Positions 16,053 through 29,222 of a stretch of DNA of 64,000 nt are shown here, in pieces. Each line of letters opens with the position of its first letter. Position 1 is the first letter of the stretch. The stretch is from contig NC_081405.1 in the NCBI RefSeq assembly GCF_030272615.1, positions 611,813,065 through 611,877,064 of the forward strand, given 5' to 3'. Under the pieces are notes generated by a model that ran no database searches, was not told where the DNA came from, and saw only the letters and a list, made by a program, of their open reading frames with translations. This stretch comes from Cryptomeria japonica. Lineage: Eukaryota > Streptophyta > Pinopsida > Cupressales > Cupressaceae. The translations under genes and the position numbers were made by a program.

Positions 16053-17890
16053 ATGGAAGGAAAATTAATCATCGGAGAATATAGAAGTGAGGAATTTCAA
16101 ATTGTGTACAAGTTTCTCCTAGATGAGTTTAGCTCGAAGAAGATCAAAGCTATTGAAGTTGGTTTGAATAATGATGAATTGCAGAGGGTCAAATAATTTG
16201 AAGGCAAATGTCTGAACCTATGGATCCAATTCCCTTGGTTTGATAATGTAGAGGTTATTAGGGTAATTCTTATTCATGCGCAAGATAACTGCATCATGTT
16301 GGATAAACCATATCCGATCATAAAGGAAATCATTTCTATGGTCACCATCCTATGAAAGAATAGAGAAGTTCTAGAAAATAAGTCGATATTTAACAAAGAA
16401 GTGGAAGTCCTAACCGGCGTGAAGGGTGATTAGCGAGCTCTAATCATTAACACAATCATCAACACTATAGTGAGGTATGTTTCCTATGGCATCTCTTATA
16501 AAATCTATTTCATAAATAGGGAAGGTGCCACCTCAGCAATTACAGTATATATGGCACATATGCTTGTTATGGAGAACAAATCATCTGACTTGTGTGAATT
16601 AATGAAAGAATTATTGTTAGAGAACATTAAGATGACAAAAGATAAGAATTATGCTTTCTGGTTTGGGTCATTGCTTGTAAGTTTGGTTATGTATTGTTAG
16701 GAGTCCCTTCCAGAAAAAAGATGATGTTATATGGGAGTCTGGTGTTCCTATTGCAAGACAAATATTTACATATTTGAACAGTTTGACTAACAAAGAAGAA
16801 GTTTGTAGTGGCTATTTCAAGTCATTTGTGGATATGTGGAGTGTTGGGTCGGTTTTTGTGTCTTTCTAGATATTTATCCTCTAGAAAGAAGAAAACGAGA
16901 CAGTTTATTCCTGTTAGTGTCTCAAAGCCAAAGAGAAGCAAGGTGGAAGATGTCGTGGTGATTGATGATCCAGAATCCCTTGTAGCTAGAGGAATTTCGG
17001 AAGTTGGAGAGCAGGAAGCTAGAGATTCAAAAGATGAGTGTAATTTGCTAAAATTGGATGATAGTATAGATGGAATCATGAAGATTGGCATGACAGAATT
17101 GAGAGCAATCTAATGAAGTATTTGATCCAAAACAACATGAGCCCTGAATATATCGGTAATTTTCTCCTGAAATATTTGAATGAGGTTATGAAAGAAAGAA
17201 TGTATGAGTAGTCAGTTGAAGTAAAAGGCATGGATATGCAAAATCTGTTGAATGAGTGTATCATTGCACAAAATAACTTGTCAACATATATTGAAGAATT
17301 AAGAGATTGTATCTGCAATGCTAGCAGAGTCTACAGATATTGTATCTCTTGGCCACTAGCTGCAATGAAGCAAAAAGGTAAGATTGATGCTAATGAAGAT
17401 GAACTGACAAGTCTAGGCAAGTCTTTTGATTTTCTAAATGATAAGGATGGTGAGAAAAGGAAAATAGTTAATTCTCTTCAAGTTGAGCTCCTTATATTGC
17501 AAAGGCAGAAAGAAGACTTTGTGAGCATGTTTTGGAAAGTTAAGGAAATTGTTGAAGCTAAGCTATAGCACTTTTCGATATTGCTTGAGAATGCAGTTGA
17601 GTACATGAGTAGAATCCAACTGCTCTGAATAATTTTTCAAATTTAGTTGATCTAGTGGTTGAGTGTATATGTCTTTCAGTAAGTATCAAACTAGCTATAC
17701 ATTCTTGGGAAGTTCTTCCAGATCTGCAGGAAAAATACAAGCTTATATTTTTCAAAGAAGAGAAACTAAAATTTCTTGTGTGAGATTTAGATTTTGACAT
17801 TTTTGGCTGTATATATCTATTCTTTCCTTTTTCATCAAAGGCATCCTTTTTCCTTGATGCCAAAATGGGGAGAAAGGAATAATATTTCAA
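16053..17890 (+). pseudogene. Second ORF of unknown function in the Copia-type element
   Basis: An ATG at 16053 starts a frame that continues with some stops and shifts to about 17890. Readable parts include a 48-residue N-terminal piece, a hydrophobic/aromatic piece at 16470-16700 (YAFWFGSLLVSLVMYC), a basic, nuclear-signal-like piece at 16885-16950 (KKKTRQFIPV and KPKRSK), an acidic piece, and an alpha-helical Leu/Glu-rich piece at 17230-17568. It lies where pol would be but has no RT or integrase motif. Parts of the same general design occur at 34.5-36.5 kb and 60.9-62.7 kb. I do not recognise a known domain. It may be a captured or lineage-specific gag-like gene. Confidence 0.5.
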
Positions 17891-17965
17891 TGAATGTTGA
17901 TTTGAGGAATTACATGAGTAAGGGGAGTTGTGCAGTTATGTTTTGAATGTTTTGACATCAATGAC

Positions 17966-17977
17966 AAAGGGGGAGAT
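17966..17977 (+). other. Polypurine tract of the Copia-type element
   Basis: AAAGGGGGAGAT directly precedes the 3' LTR start TGTTAGACAT. Confidence 0.88.
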
Positions 17978-19228
17978 TGTTAGACATGTGAATAATGTTG
18001 TCATTGATGTCAAACTAGTCCTTCTATTTTGGACCGAACAATGTATGAGGTCTGAATATTAGTATGGATGTTATGGTTGTTGTGAATATTGTATGTGAGG
18101 ATTATATGTCGTCGGTACGTATGTGCAATTGAGATGTTGCAGTTCTGGTCAGAAGGTATTATGCAGCATGGATAGTCCTGGATGATGATTTTTTATTGAG
18201 TTCTCATTGATCCTTGTATCCCAGTGTTATGAGTTCTCATGGATCCCAGTATCAGTTATGTGTCATGGTGTTAGCAGTCTTGGTAATTGTTAGAAGTATC
18301 TCTTTGAGTTTTGTGTTGCAATTTTCTTGGTACACGTGGAGTCTAGGTTTTGGAGATATTGGGCTTGATCTTGTGATATTGGGTCGGTATTCTTGTGTCT
18401 AGATGATCCTATCCCTTTCCGATAATCTCAGTTTATGCATTGGAAATTAGAGTATGCAAAGGAAGCATGTAGAAGTCTTGTGGAGGCTGATATGAGCTTA
18501 TTGATAACATTTGGAATTGGCCAAAAAACTATTTTGTATGTGTGCCCTTGAGTATATATTCATATACATGTGTAGTAGCATAAGACAAATTGAACAAGAG
18601 ATTGAGTGTGTGAAGGTGTGTGTGATATGCAAAAGAAAGTTGGCAGGGAATTTAGTAGTGTGTGTGAAGTGTGAGTTGCAGACAACAAAGGAAAATTATG
18701 TTGCAGTAGTACAATAGTCCTTTATCGGACCTGTTGCAGCATAATTGTGCAGAGATCTCTAACCGGATCTATTGTAGAGTTTGATATTTTTAATTTGATC
18801 TTAACCTTGGAATTGATCCCATGCATTTGGAGATGCAAACCTTTTCCATTCACCCTTTTCAATTGTAGTGAGCATTCTGATAGTTAACCATTTCTTTCTA
18901 TATTTGTAGCGAGCAATCCGACAACGAGCCATTTTTGTAATCTGGCAGTGAGCCACCTCCTTGTAAACTCAAATATAACTATTTATATTCTCCTAAGAGT
19001 TAACACTCTATGTTGTTTTTCCCATTTGGTTTTTCCAAGTATAAAATCTGGTGTTTATCTTTTGGTTGTGTTCTTCATGTTTATTCTACATTAGTTGCTT
19101 TAGATCAGTTAAGTTTGTTTGATATTTTTGTGGACAATTATAATTGGTGAAAAGTTATTTTTCATTAATATGTGGGAATAATGATTCACCCCCCTCTCAG
19201 TATTTTGGTGCTTTCAACTTGATCAACA
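17978..19228 (+). repeat. 3' LTR of the Copia-type element
   Basis: It is the partner of 13479-14699. It contains a small extra segment near 18895-18950 (a repeated 'gagcaat..gac..gagccat' phrase) compared with the 5' LTR. Confidence 0.88.
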
Positions 19229-19233
19229 ACTAG

Positions 19234-21239
19234 TAATATGCATGAACATCTATGCTAAGTGCTAGTGTCTTAAAAATTTATGCTTAAAAATGGTGGGAGA
19301 TGAGAAAATCACAAGGTTAACATAAAGGTGATACAAAAAATATGGCTATTGAAAAAGAATCCTAAGCACCTTGATGAAGAAAATGGTTGATGTAAGGGCT
19401 AAAATGAACCTACAAAACTACTAATGTAATAGACACAAAAGTGAATACAAAATATAGGTGAAATTACAAGGGTGTTCAATTTAGGATGTGCTATAATTAT
19501 TGATAGTAGATGTCAAGTCCATTCACTAATTCTACAGTCTTAAATGCATTGATTTTTATGTCAAAACTATGAGATCATTTGATCAATAAAATTAAAACAA
19601 AATAAAGGTATTCACCAAAATTTTGGGAAAAAATGTGGTGTCTATGAAAGGCACAAGATATTTCTAACTAGTTTTGTAGGATAGTTGTGGGAAAAAAGAG
19701 AAATATATTATTGCATTATTAGGATGTGAGAAGAAAAATAGAGAATGTTCAATGATTTTATTCAACGATTAGTTAAAAGTATATATATACAATATAATGT
19801 ATTGAATAAAATAACTACATTTAACTGCTCTCTAAAACACAAATAAACTAAGAAAAAGCTATGAACAATGCAATACTTATGACTATACTAATATTTATGG
19901 AAATTGATTGACTATTAGGGCATCCTTTTGATTGTAGAAGCTACTTTGCTATAAAGAAAATTGCCTTTTGTTGTCCTTGTGGCTCTTGTAAATTGAAATC
20001 CTCAACATGGTGTGTGAATGTTCATCATGATCACCTAACAGTTTTACCCTACTAATTCATATAGTAATTATATAGATTTATATTTTGGTCCTCCAGCTCC
20101 TTTGGCTCCTGTAGCTACGAAACTTGTTTCTTATATTATTCACAAGTGGTTGGTGGTTGAATCCATTTTCCTTGAAACTCCACATGCTAAGTTGTTTTTT
20201 CCTATTGCTTGTTTGCCAACCTCCAAAATTGCACCTAGTATCACAAGTCTAGTTAAGGAAACCTCACCTTGGCCTTTCACTCATAGTGTTTGAATTTGTT
20301 TCAAGGGTTCTTCCTCCCCCCATGTCAAATGTCTTATGATTGTGATGATGACTCTACTTGTATTGTTGTTCAATGTAAGAATAAATATCCCACTAAGAAG
20401 GTTTCTCTTTCTCAAGTGAGCTTTTTAGATAAGTAATTCTAAAGTTATAATTTAAAGTTGGATACATACTCTAATTTGTTCATGTTTTTTTGTTTCTTAT
20501 CGATTTGCCATGTTTTGCTACTTTTGTGAATGGTTTTATTTTTTTTGTTTCATAATTTATAAAAGGTTCTAGTTCCTTTGAAAATCTAATTTATTTTAAT
20601 CAAAGAAAGTTCCACCCTTATTACATTGTTCTTGCAAATTTACCATTGAAACCTCAAAAATTACTTTGCCAATGAACCTCCCCTTAAGGCTTACATCACA
20701 AAACTCATTGATTACATTCTTGAGAATATATTTATTTGAAGAAAAAAATTCGAAATGAGGTGGAACTAAATCAAGATGCCTTGTGACCCTCATAATGGTG
20801 TATCTCTGAGTTGGATTCTTGGGTTGTCTTTTCTTCAAACTCCTGAATCACATACACCAAACTATTTGACAATAATCCATATTGAGATCTACACACATTA
20901 GGCTTGATCAAGTTATCTCTTGACCCTCTTAAAGGTATAATTCTCGCTCATGGTCTCATGAACTCTCTAGACAACAATCCATGTCAAGCTCAACACCAAG
21001 ACCATTACCTGTCTTCAAGAAAAAAACTTCACAATACATGCAACCTTCAAATTTGTCAACAATAACCAATGAAAGATAAAAGGAAAGCAGTAAACTAAAT
21101 CAAAAAATGCTTCTCATGGAAAACAACATCTCAAAGTGAGAACCTAACTTGAGATGATAGAAATTCTCTAGCCTCAAGTGCCACCAACCTTCAAAAATGG
21201 CATCATTAAGAATCCAATTCATGGAAAAATTGAGGAATT
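19234..21239. other. Intergenic DNA without a recognised gene
   Basis: Two short frames are open: 20102-20293 on the plus strand and 20596-20838 on the minus strand. The second has a plausible protein-like composition (80 codons, with VIFEVSMVNLQEQCN). I recognise neither, and neither has visible splice sites or promoter signals. The rest is AT-rich. Confidence 0.5.
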
Positions 21240-21762
<523 letters not shown>

Positions 21763-22192
21763 ATTAATAAAATTTCCAATCCCTTACATCTTAAGAGTTT
21801 CAAAAGAGTAAGAAACCATTTAATCCATCATTGACATCAATCAAAAATTGTTTAAACTAGTTGCCCACACAAACAAACACTTGATCACAAAAATAGGGAG
21901 TTTACAAGTTCACAACATGGTGATTGTGGTATTAGCATGGAAAATGACAAGATATTCATAGATGGAGCTTCTATATTGAAAAGTGGAGAAATATCTACTC
22001 CAAGGTTTTGGAAGGCTAGGTTTAGCCACACGAGATAGACTGGAGTAAGAATAGATGTGATTATATACAGGGGGGCTGTTGGTATCACCACTATGGTGTT
22101 CTTTCTTTTGAATGCTAAAAAATCTTATTTTTTTGTATTTTTGAATTTGGATGTATAACAATAAATTGAAAACAACAATTCTATTCCAACAA

Positions 22193-25100
22193 CCCTACGC
22201 CCCACCAGGAACCCTAAAGGAAAACAACACAACTAGGCAACTAAAGGGTGAAATAAAAAATTCTTTGTTAAAGATTAAGTGCACTAACTAAAACCATTGC
22301 ACGTTTAACATCATAGCAGAAGTCTACCATATGTTTTCCTAAGGGTAACCAACAAAGATTAATTTCATAGATTATATTAATTCGACTGTTAATCCATTTA
22401 ATTAGATAAAATTGAATGCTTTAGTTTAAAACTACACATACATCCAAATTTCATAATAAAGAAATAAAAGTATTCCAATGTATCCAATTTCCATAAAACA
22501 TTTAAACATAAGATCAAAACAATAACATTCATTTCACTGACATAATAATATTACAATATCCATAAATACATGGCTTCCAATAATACCACTGATTACAAAG
22601 ATACAATATCAAGGTTACATAAAAGTCTGATACAATGACTACAAGGTCTCAACTGAACAATGATCTCAAATCAAGAGCTGGTACATAAACCACGAACCAA
22701 GAAACACCAGCGAAGCCTTTCCTTCCTTGAAGAAATAATCCAGAACATCTGATGGGAAGTGGCACTACCACCTGACCATGTGATCCCAAAATGGAACCAC
22801 CCCACCGTGCTAGGAGATAGTATAAACCCTCAAGCAAGAAAAGTAAGACAATTACGAAAGAACGACAAGACTCTGCAAACATCCATGTGACTCAACTCAC
22901 AAAACACTAGTGACTCTAAGAAGAGAGTGTCATCGCATAGCTTGATGGTTACCATGGTACAGCCTCCATAGGTCCCGGCCCCCATCCTTGGGTTTCTCTT
23001 GGTAACCTCTCCTGAGCCTCCGGTTCCAACTAAGTCTCATGCGGACCCTACCAATCCTTTCGTGAAGACAAGGTGGTAAGTTTGTCATTCCAGGCCTTCT
23101 CGTAAAATTATGAGCCCTGTACTAGCACTCACCTATGCATGAGGTACATTTATCTTAATTAATATTTAATCTACCCACCCCCTAATCAATTATTAGGTTA
23201 TCACTTTTTAACTAACTTTCGACGGGTTATCCTATCATCCACTTTGGGCACGGCCCCTGCTCGAAAGCCACTCTCTCTCATAGAACACTAACAATAAATG
23301 TTTCTCTCTATGAGAACTCTATGGTGAAACAGACAACCATAAACAATCCTGACAAGCACAGGTGAAGGATACACAAATACCAACCCAAGATTGACCATTT
23401 GGACAAAAACACACAATGGCTCATATCAAATAGGTTATACAACAACACCTGGTCTAGGAGAAATAATAACATAGGATGCAATGACAATTCAACCAGAATA
23501 CCAATGAAATTTAAGTTTGATTGAAAACACCATTTACACAAGATCCTAATACAAGCAATCTTTTCTTAAAACAGCCAAAGCATAAATTATTTGCAAATAA
23601 AGATTTTTCCAATAATAAGAAATACAACTATTTAAAAACATCCTTCTTGTCATTTGTCCAAAAAGATTTAAAATAAAAATAATTCTCCTAATGTATTTTC
23701 AACATATTTATAGAAATTATAAGCTCTATTTCTGAAACATTCCAAACTGTAATTAAATAATATTTAAAATAACATTTAAAATATTATAATAACTACCATA
23801 AGAAAAACATATCTAATATATATATATATAAACACATATATGAATATACATATATCTATTTATATACATATATAATATAACACATAATAAATTTTATTTA
23901 TCCAACCCCTGGGTACGAAACCCAAAACAGTCATACCGCAGTACGCACAGGGGTTAGAAATTAATTTAAAAATTAAAAAACACTTTAAAATGTGTTTAAA
24001 GCCCTTAGCACAGTAGCCTAAGCTACCGCCGGTAGCTAGTACTACCGTCTGGTAGCACTGCTACCATAGGTAGCAGCTTCTACCGTCAGCAGTACTGTGT
24101 ACTACCACCGGTAGCGGATGCTACCGTAGGTAGTATGCCCTACCCCTTTTTTAAAAATTTATTTTTTATTTGTTATATTTTTTTTTAATATTAATTTCCA
24201 AATGCCAAAAAACATCATTTTACATAATTCCCATAGAATTTTAAAATTTCATATAAATTGAAAACTCCTCCAGATAATTTTATTTCAAACACAATTTTTT
24301 TAAATTTAGATAATCAAATAAATTTAATTCACAATCAAATTTATTTCTAAGAAACCACAAGATTTATTTAAAGAACTATTATTACATTAAACCAGAGAGA
24401 ATAAATTAATTTTCTCAATGTTTTAAAAAATTCATCCTTCCCATAAACTAGAAAAACACATCAGGCATGGATTTTAAAACAAAACTTGAATTCACCAAAA
24501 GAGGGTTTATATTCAACAATAATTTTATACACACACATCAAACAGAGAAAAATAGAAATATCTACTAAAACCCACAACTAAGAATTCATCCAACCTGGTA
24601 TAGCTTTCCTGGAAGAAATCTGTAGAAGCACCATAACTTTTTCAATAAGCTTCCAATAAATTCCTTCACCTAAATTCTAGACCTGTTCCCGTGTGTCCCT
24701 AAAATAAAGACCTATTCCCCTATTTAAACTAAAATTCTAGGTTCAATAGCTTTTTCACAAAAACCCTAAATTTAGAATAATAGTAATTTTTATTTTATTT
24801 TCTAAATTTATCACAAAAGATAAACTAACTTGCAATAATTAAAAATCATTATTCTTTCTTTTCTTTTCTCATGCACATTAATTAATTTTCTAAATAAAGA
24901 ATTAAAATAATATTTTAATTCTTATTAATCCTTTTATTCATTTATTTAATTAAAATTTTAGGAAATAATAAAAGCAATTAATCTAATTTATTTTTCCATT
25001 TAAATTAAAATATATTTCTAATATCATGTAGCTTGCAACTTAATTTAATAATTTCTTTTAATTAACTAAATTTATAATCTCAATGCATAAACAATACAAC

Positions 25101-25767
25101 TATGAGATAATTCCATAAACTTAATTAATTAATTACTTTAATCCACCAAAACATTCAAATTAAACAAAACTCAAACAAATACTCATAAAAAGATCAAATG
25201 ACAAAATACGAAGGTTGAACAAACTAACAAGACGACCAACTGATGACACTCATACGAGTGTAACTGAGTAAAAATAGGGTCAACTACTATCTCCTCCACT
25301 TCCATCAGAAAATATAAGGCACGCTCAGACCTGTGAAGCCAGGTGGAGATGATACGCCGTACCTACCTGGTACTTGTACCTGCAATAATCTACATCACCA
25401 AATACACATGCATATATATACAATATAGAAAACATGGCATACACATTGATGAAGGAGAATCGCGATGTTCCCTGTCTCATTGAAATGAATGAAAGAAAAT
25501 CATCCCCTTGCATCCAATACACTCACAAACACACAACATATAATTACACATTGCATAGATAAAGTAAAATGTCAGTACATAGCAATAATCCATAAAATAC
25601 CATAAATCACAAATATTGAAATACTGCGAATAAATTATACATCTTTTCTCCAGTTAAAGCATAATGTTATAAAAATCTGAATAATATATCATGGTAATGT
25701 ATCCACTAAAAAAACAACCAATAATAAAATATGAGTCTAATGAGTTCAAATTAGTAGGGGTACTACA
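22193..25767 (-). repeat. 3' LTR of the 12-kb gypsy element
   Basis: It aligns with 30646-34222 along its whole length. Its left end reads CCCTACGCCCCACC where the other LTR reads TGTAATGCCCCGCC, so the terminal TG is gone. The right end is TACTACA before the polypurine tract. Confidence 0.9.
24011..24145. repeat. Palindrome-rich CTACC/GGTAG cluster in the left LTR
   Basis: Within about 135 bases the motifs CTACC and GGTAG occur many times, several as near-perfect palindromes such as CTACCGCCGGTAG. The cluster is GC-rich compared with the LTR around it and recurs in altered form in the right LTR. Confidence 0.85.
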
Positions 25768-25782
25768 TTCTCCCCCCCAAAA
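25768..25782 (-). other. Polypurine tract of the 12-kb element
   Basis: The minus strand reads TTTTGGGGGGGAGAA directly before the LTR start TGTAGTACCCC. Confidence 0.88.
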
Positions 25783-26319
25783 CTAGGCTTACTCCTGGAA
25801 GCCTAAAATAAATAAGAATACAGCTCTCTCATCTTTGTTGCATCCTCCCAAGTTGTCGAGGTCTCATCATTTGGGTCCCATAGGACCCTTACCTAGTCGA
25901 TGGTATGACTCCTGAGGATCAAATCTCGACGTTGAAGAATGCGCACGGGCTCTATGGAAAGCTGCCCGTCCTCAACCTACAAAGAGTTCCAATCAAGAAC
26001 ATGTGTCACATCTGGATGATAAGGTCAAAGAACTAAAACATGAAAGACATCGTGGATGCGGGATAGACTCGGTGGCAAGGAAAGACGGTAGGCAATAGGT
26101 CCCATCCTCTTAAGGATCTCAAAAGGTCCAACAAACCAAGGCACCAACTTAGAACCCTTACCATAATGGATCAGACTCTTCCGTGGATGCACTCTCAAGA
26201 ACACATGATCGCCAATAAAAAAACTGATGATCTACCCTATGAGCATCTGCATACTTCTTCTATCTATCCTATGCTACTACTAAATGCTCATGAATCCTTT
26301 CTGCCTGCTACTTCATCTC
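25783..26319 (-). pseudogene. Integrase C-terminal end with chromodomain-like remnant
   Basis: This continues the integrase frame with several stops. The text contains an SRIHDVFHV-like motif usual for the integrase C-terminal part, and ends with VLWDPNDETSTTWEDATKM, which resembles the core strands and helix start of the chromodomain carried by chromoviruses. In active elements that domain guides insertion to marked chromatin. The remnant is short, and a chromodomain call is only tentative. Confidence 0.5.
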
Positions 26320-27288
26320 CTAAAGAATATCCGGTCCTATAAGCACCCTGTCCTCTAACCGATCCCAACTCAAAGGAGTGCGGCAAGGATGACCGTATAA
26401 TGCCTGAAAGGGGGACATACCTATGGAGCTATGATATCCATTATTATAAGAAAACTCCACTAGATATATATAGTCCTCCCAGTGTGACTGTTGGTCCATC
26501 ACATACATGCGAAGCATGTCCTCTAATACCTGATTCACTCTTTGTGTCTGACCATCTGTCTCTAGATGATAAGTTGAACTAAAATTCAATTGAGTCCCTA
26601 AAGAATGTTGAAGTGAGGTCCACAATGCTGAGGTAAAGATAGGATCTCTATCAGATATGATTTGCCTCGGAATTCCATGCAATCTCACTACTTCTTCTAA
26701 GAAGACTCATGCCACCACTGTTGTTGTGTAGGAAGCTCGAATAGGAACAAAATGAGCAACCTTAGTCAATCTATCAGCTATGACCATGATGGCATCATGA
26801 CAATGTGAAGAGACAGGCAAACCAACAATGAAATCCATGGAAATGATATCCCATTTCCAATCTGGTACTAGATTAGGCTACAAAAGCCCTGTTGGGTGAT
26901 GATGCTCTGCCTTCACTCGCTGACACTCTAAACACTTCGACACAAAATCAGCAATGTCATGTTTCATACCTGCCCAATGATAAATCTATCTAAGATCTGC
27001 ATGCATCTTCTTAACACCTGGATGTGCCGAATAAGGTGCACGATGGGCCTCGGTCATGATCAAAACACGAAGACCCTCCAAAGGAGGTACATAGATCTGT
27101 CCATGGTGACAAAGAAGTTTATCTGCCTCAAGGTTATATCCAGAAAATATACCCTCTAAAGGCCTTCTGGACTCTATCACAACTCTAACATCCTGATACC
27201 AAGTATCTTGAGGAATAACTCCAAGAATTCTCTCTCTCAAGTCTACTCCAAGGGATAATGCTGAAACTACATGCCACCTACGACTCAA
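26320..27288 (-). pseudogene. Integrase remnant with DD35E altered to DD35Q
   Basis: The zinc-binding N-terminal part is seen at about 27050-26930 (HPGVKKMHADLR followed by CLECQ). The catalytic core follows with [16 protein letters not shown] and YHLETDGQTQRVNQ. In this family the last motif carries the third catalytic acid as Glu; here it is Gln (codon at 26542-26544), at the expected spacing of 35 residues from the second Asp. In-frame stops also interrupt the core, so it cannot integrate DNA. The stretch at 26320-26688 is the longest open piece. Confidence 0.85.
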
Positions 27289-27462
27289 AGCATCTGCTAC
27301 TATGTTCTCTTTCCCCTAAATATAATGAACCTCAAAATCATATTCACAGAAGAATTCCATCCATCTTCTCTATCAAGCATTCAAGTTTGGCTGTGTGAAT
27401 ATATACTACAAACTGCGGTGATCACTATGCAGCTCAAACCGACGCCCTAACAAGAAATGTTG

Positions 27463-27720
27463 TCATCGGACCAAAGCATGAACTACAGCTGCCAACTCTA
27501 AATCATGAACTAGATAGTTCAGCTCATGGTTCTTGAGTTTGTGAGACTCATAAGCAACCACACATCCATTCTGCATAAGTATTGCACCTATACCTTCCAA
27601 AGAGGCATTTGTGCATACCATAAAATCTCCAGATGGATCAGGAACTACCAAAATTAGAGCAATGACAAGGAGTTCCTTCAAGGTCTTAAAAGCTACTTCA
27701 CACTATTTTTACCAAACAAA
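27463..27720 (-). pseudogene. RNase H remnant, catalytic Asp replaced
   Basis: The frame encodes [18 protein letters not shown], then [14 protein letters not shown] and a [11 protein letters not shown] end, which is the classic start of the gypsy RNase H domain. The usual CTDAS catalytic Asp is Asn here (codon AAT on the minus strand, 27607-27609). The domain follows RT directly, as in all gypsy elements, and its second half is broken by stops. Confidence 0.85.
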
Positions 27721-27762
27721 CTTCTTCCCTTTTCTTTGAAGAGAAGTAATCGGGTGTCCTAT

Positions 27763-28530
27763 CTAGGAAAAGCCTTCAACAAAGCGACGGTAATATCCAG
27801 CCAAACCCATAAAACTCCTGACTTCTAAAACGTTGGTCGGTGTTGGCCAATCAACAATGGCTTGGATCTTTGTAGGGTCCATGGATATACCTTCTCCCGA
27901 AACCACATGACCAAGATAGTTCACCTTAGTCTGGAAGAAGTCACACTTTGCCAAATTGGCATAAAGTTTATTCTCCCTTAAGCACTGCATTACCTGACGT
28001 AAGTGACCCTCATGCTCCTCCACAGATCTAGAATAAATCAGAATGTCATCCAAGAATACAATGACGAAATGATCAAGGTAGGTGTGAAAAACCCCATTCA
28101 TTAAGCTCATGAAAACTGAAGGCGCGTTTGACAACCCGAATGGCACCATTGTGAACTCATAGTGACCATAACGAGTACGAAACATTGTCTTATGAATGTC
28201 TGCATCCTGAATGCGCAACTGATGGTATCCAGACTTCAAGTCAATCTTAGAGAACACATAGGCTCCCTTAACCTAATCAAAAAGCTCATCTATACGAGGC
28301 AATGGATATCTATTCTGGATGGTTACCTTATTCAGCTATCGGTAATCAATGCATAACCGAAGAGAACCATCTTTCTTCTTAACAAAGATAACAGACGCAC
28401 CCCAAGGGGAAACACTAGGATGAATGAATCCCTTGGCCAATAATTCTTCTATCTGCAATTTCAATTCACTCAACTCCTGAGTAGTCATCCGATATGGAGC
28501 TCTCAAAATAGGTTTTGCACCAGGAACCAA
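27763..28530 (-). pseudogene. Reverse transcriptase remnant
   Basis: Motifs in order are [20 protein letters not shown] (28530-28336), [22 protein letters not shown], the [14 protein letters not shown] block, and [12 protein letters not shown], which holds the FLDD catalytic pair typical of gypsy RT. The thumb and connection begin at [11 protein letters not shown]. Stops at about 28339 and 28276 fall where glutamine is usual (the positions after CIDYR and after LFD), which fits CAG to TAG decay. The catalytic Asp residues are still encoded, but the protein is broken into pieces. Confidence 0.9.
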
Positions 28531-28551
28531 ATCGACATGAAAGTCTATGTC

Positions 28552-29100
28552 TCACTTTGGAGGCATACCAGGAATATCCAATGCAAACACATTTGCATAC
28601 TCTCTAAGAATAGGATGACTATCAAGAGTGATTTCTTGACTCTCTGACTCACCCAATTCCTCAAGAGAAATTGCAAAAAACTGACATCCTCTACATATGC
28701 ACCGCTTAAGTTTCATAGCGAAGATCATACACAGGGATATCGGCCTCTGTACTCCAACAATCTCCACTTCTTTTCCCAAGTCATCTAAACCCTCCACTGT
28801 CTTATTGCGACAATCTACATGAGCACTGTGAGATGATAGCCAATCCATCCCCAATACAACTCCATAAGATCCCAAAGGAATAACCCGAAGGTCAACTAAA
28901 GTAACTATGGTTCCTAATTTCAACTCACAACTGGGAATAAAGGCATCTACAAAAACAAGGACACCTGTAGCCAACTCTACTTGCCACCTATCTGACTGCT
29001 TAGCAGACGTAAGTTTGCACTGATCCACAACGGATGAAGAAATAAAAGAATCTGAAGCACCAGAATCAAAAAGTATAGAGATAGGGGTTCCATGCAACAT
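28552..29100 (-). pseudogene. Retropepsin remnant
   Basis: The frame encodes ISILFDSGASDSFISSS, the aspartic protease active-site loop (DSGA) of gypsy elements, and VVLGMDWLSSH, the family's closing motif. It lies between the zinc knuckle and RT in the usual order. This piece is open for 182 codons, one of the better preserved parts of the element. Confidence 0.88.
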
Positions 29101-29222
29101 ACCTACTACCTCAATGATTGTACCCTAATGATTAGCTTGGCGGTCATCTATCACTGTAAATACTCTATGGGATCTCCCTGCATCTCCCACTGTAGGTTCA
29201 GATGCTACTGGCCTCTGACTAC

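Larger units (their letters stand above)
13479..19228 (+). mobile_element. Copia-type LTR element without reverse transcriptase
   Basis: Direct repeats at 13479-14699 and 17978-19228 begin TGTTAGA and end TCAACA. The 5' LTR is followed by a Met-tRNA-type primer site and the 3' LTR is preceded by AAAGGGGGAGAT. The flanks are GCTAG and ACTAG, a target duplication with one mismatch. The internal 3.3 kb holds a decayed gag with zinc knuckles and a second ORF of unknown function. No integrase or RT motif is visible, so it is non-autonomous. The LTRs differ at many sites, so it is older than the 8.4-kb element. Copia assignment rests on the primer site and LTR style. Confidence 0.85.

Noticed and set aside
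20102-20293. Plus-strand 63-codon ORF as a gene
   Set aside because: No start context, splice site or recognisable domain; length is within chance expectation.
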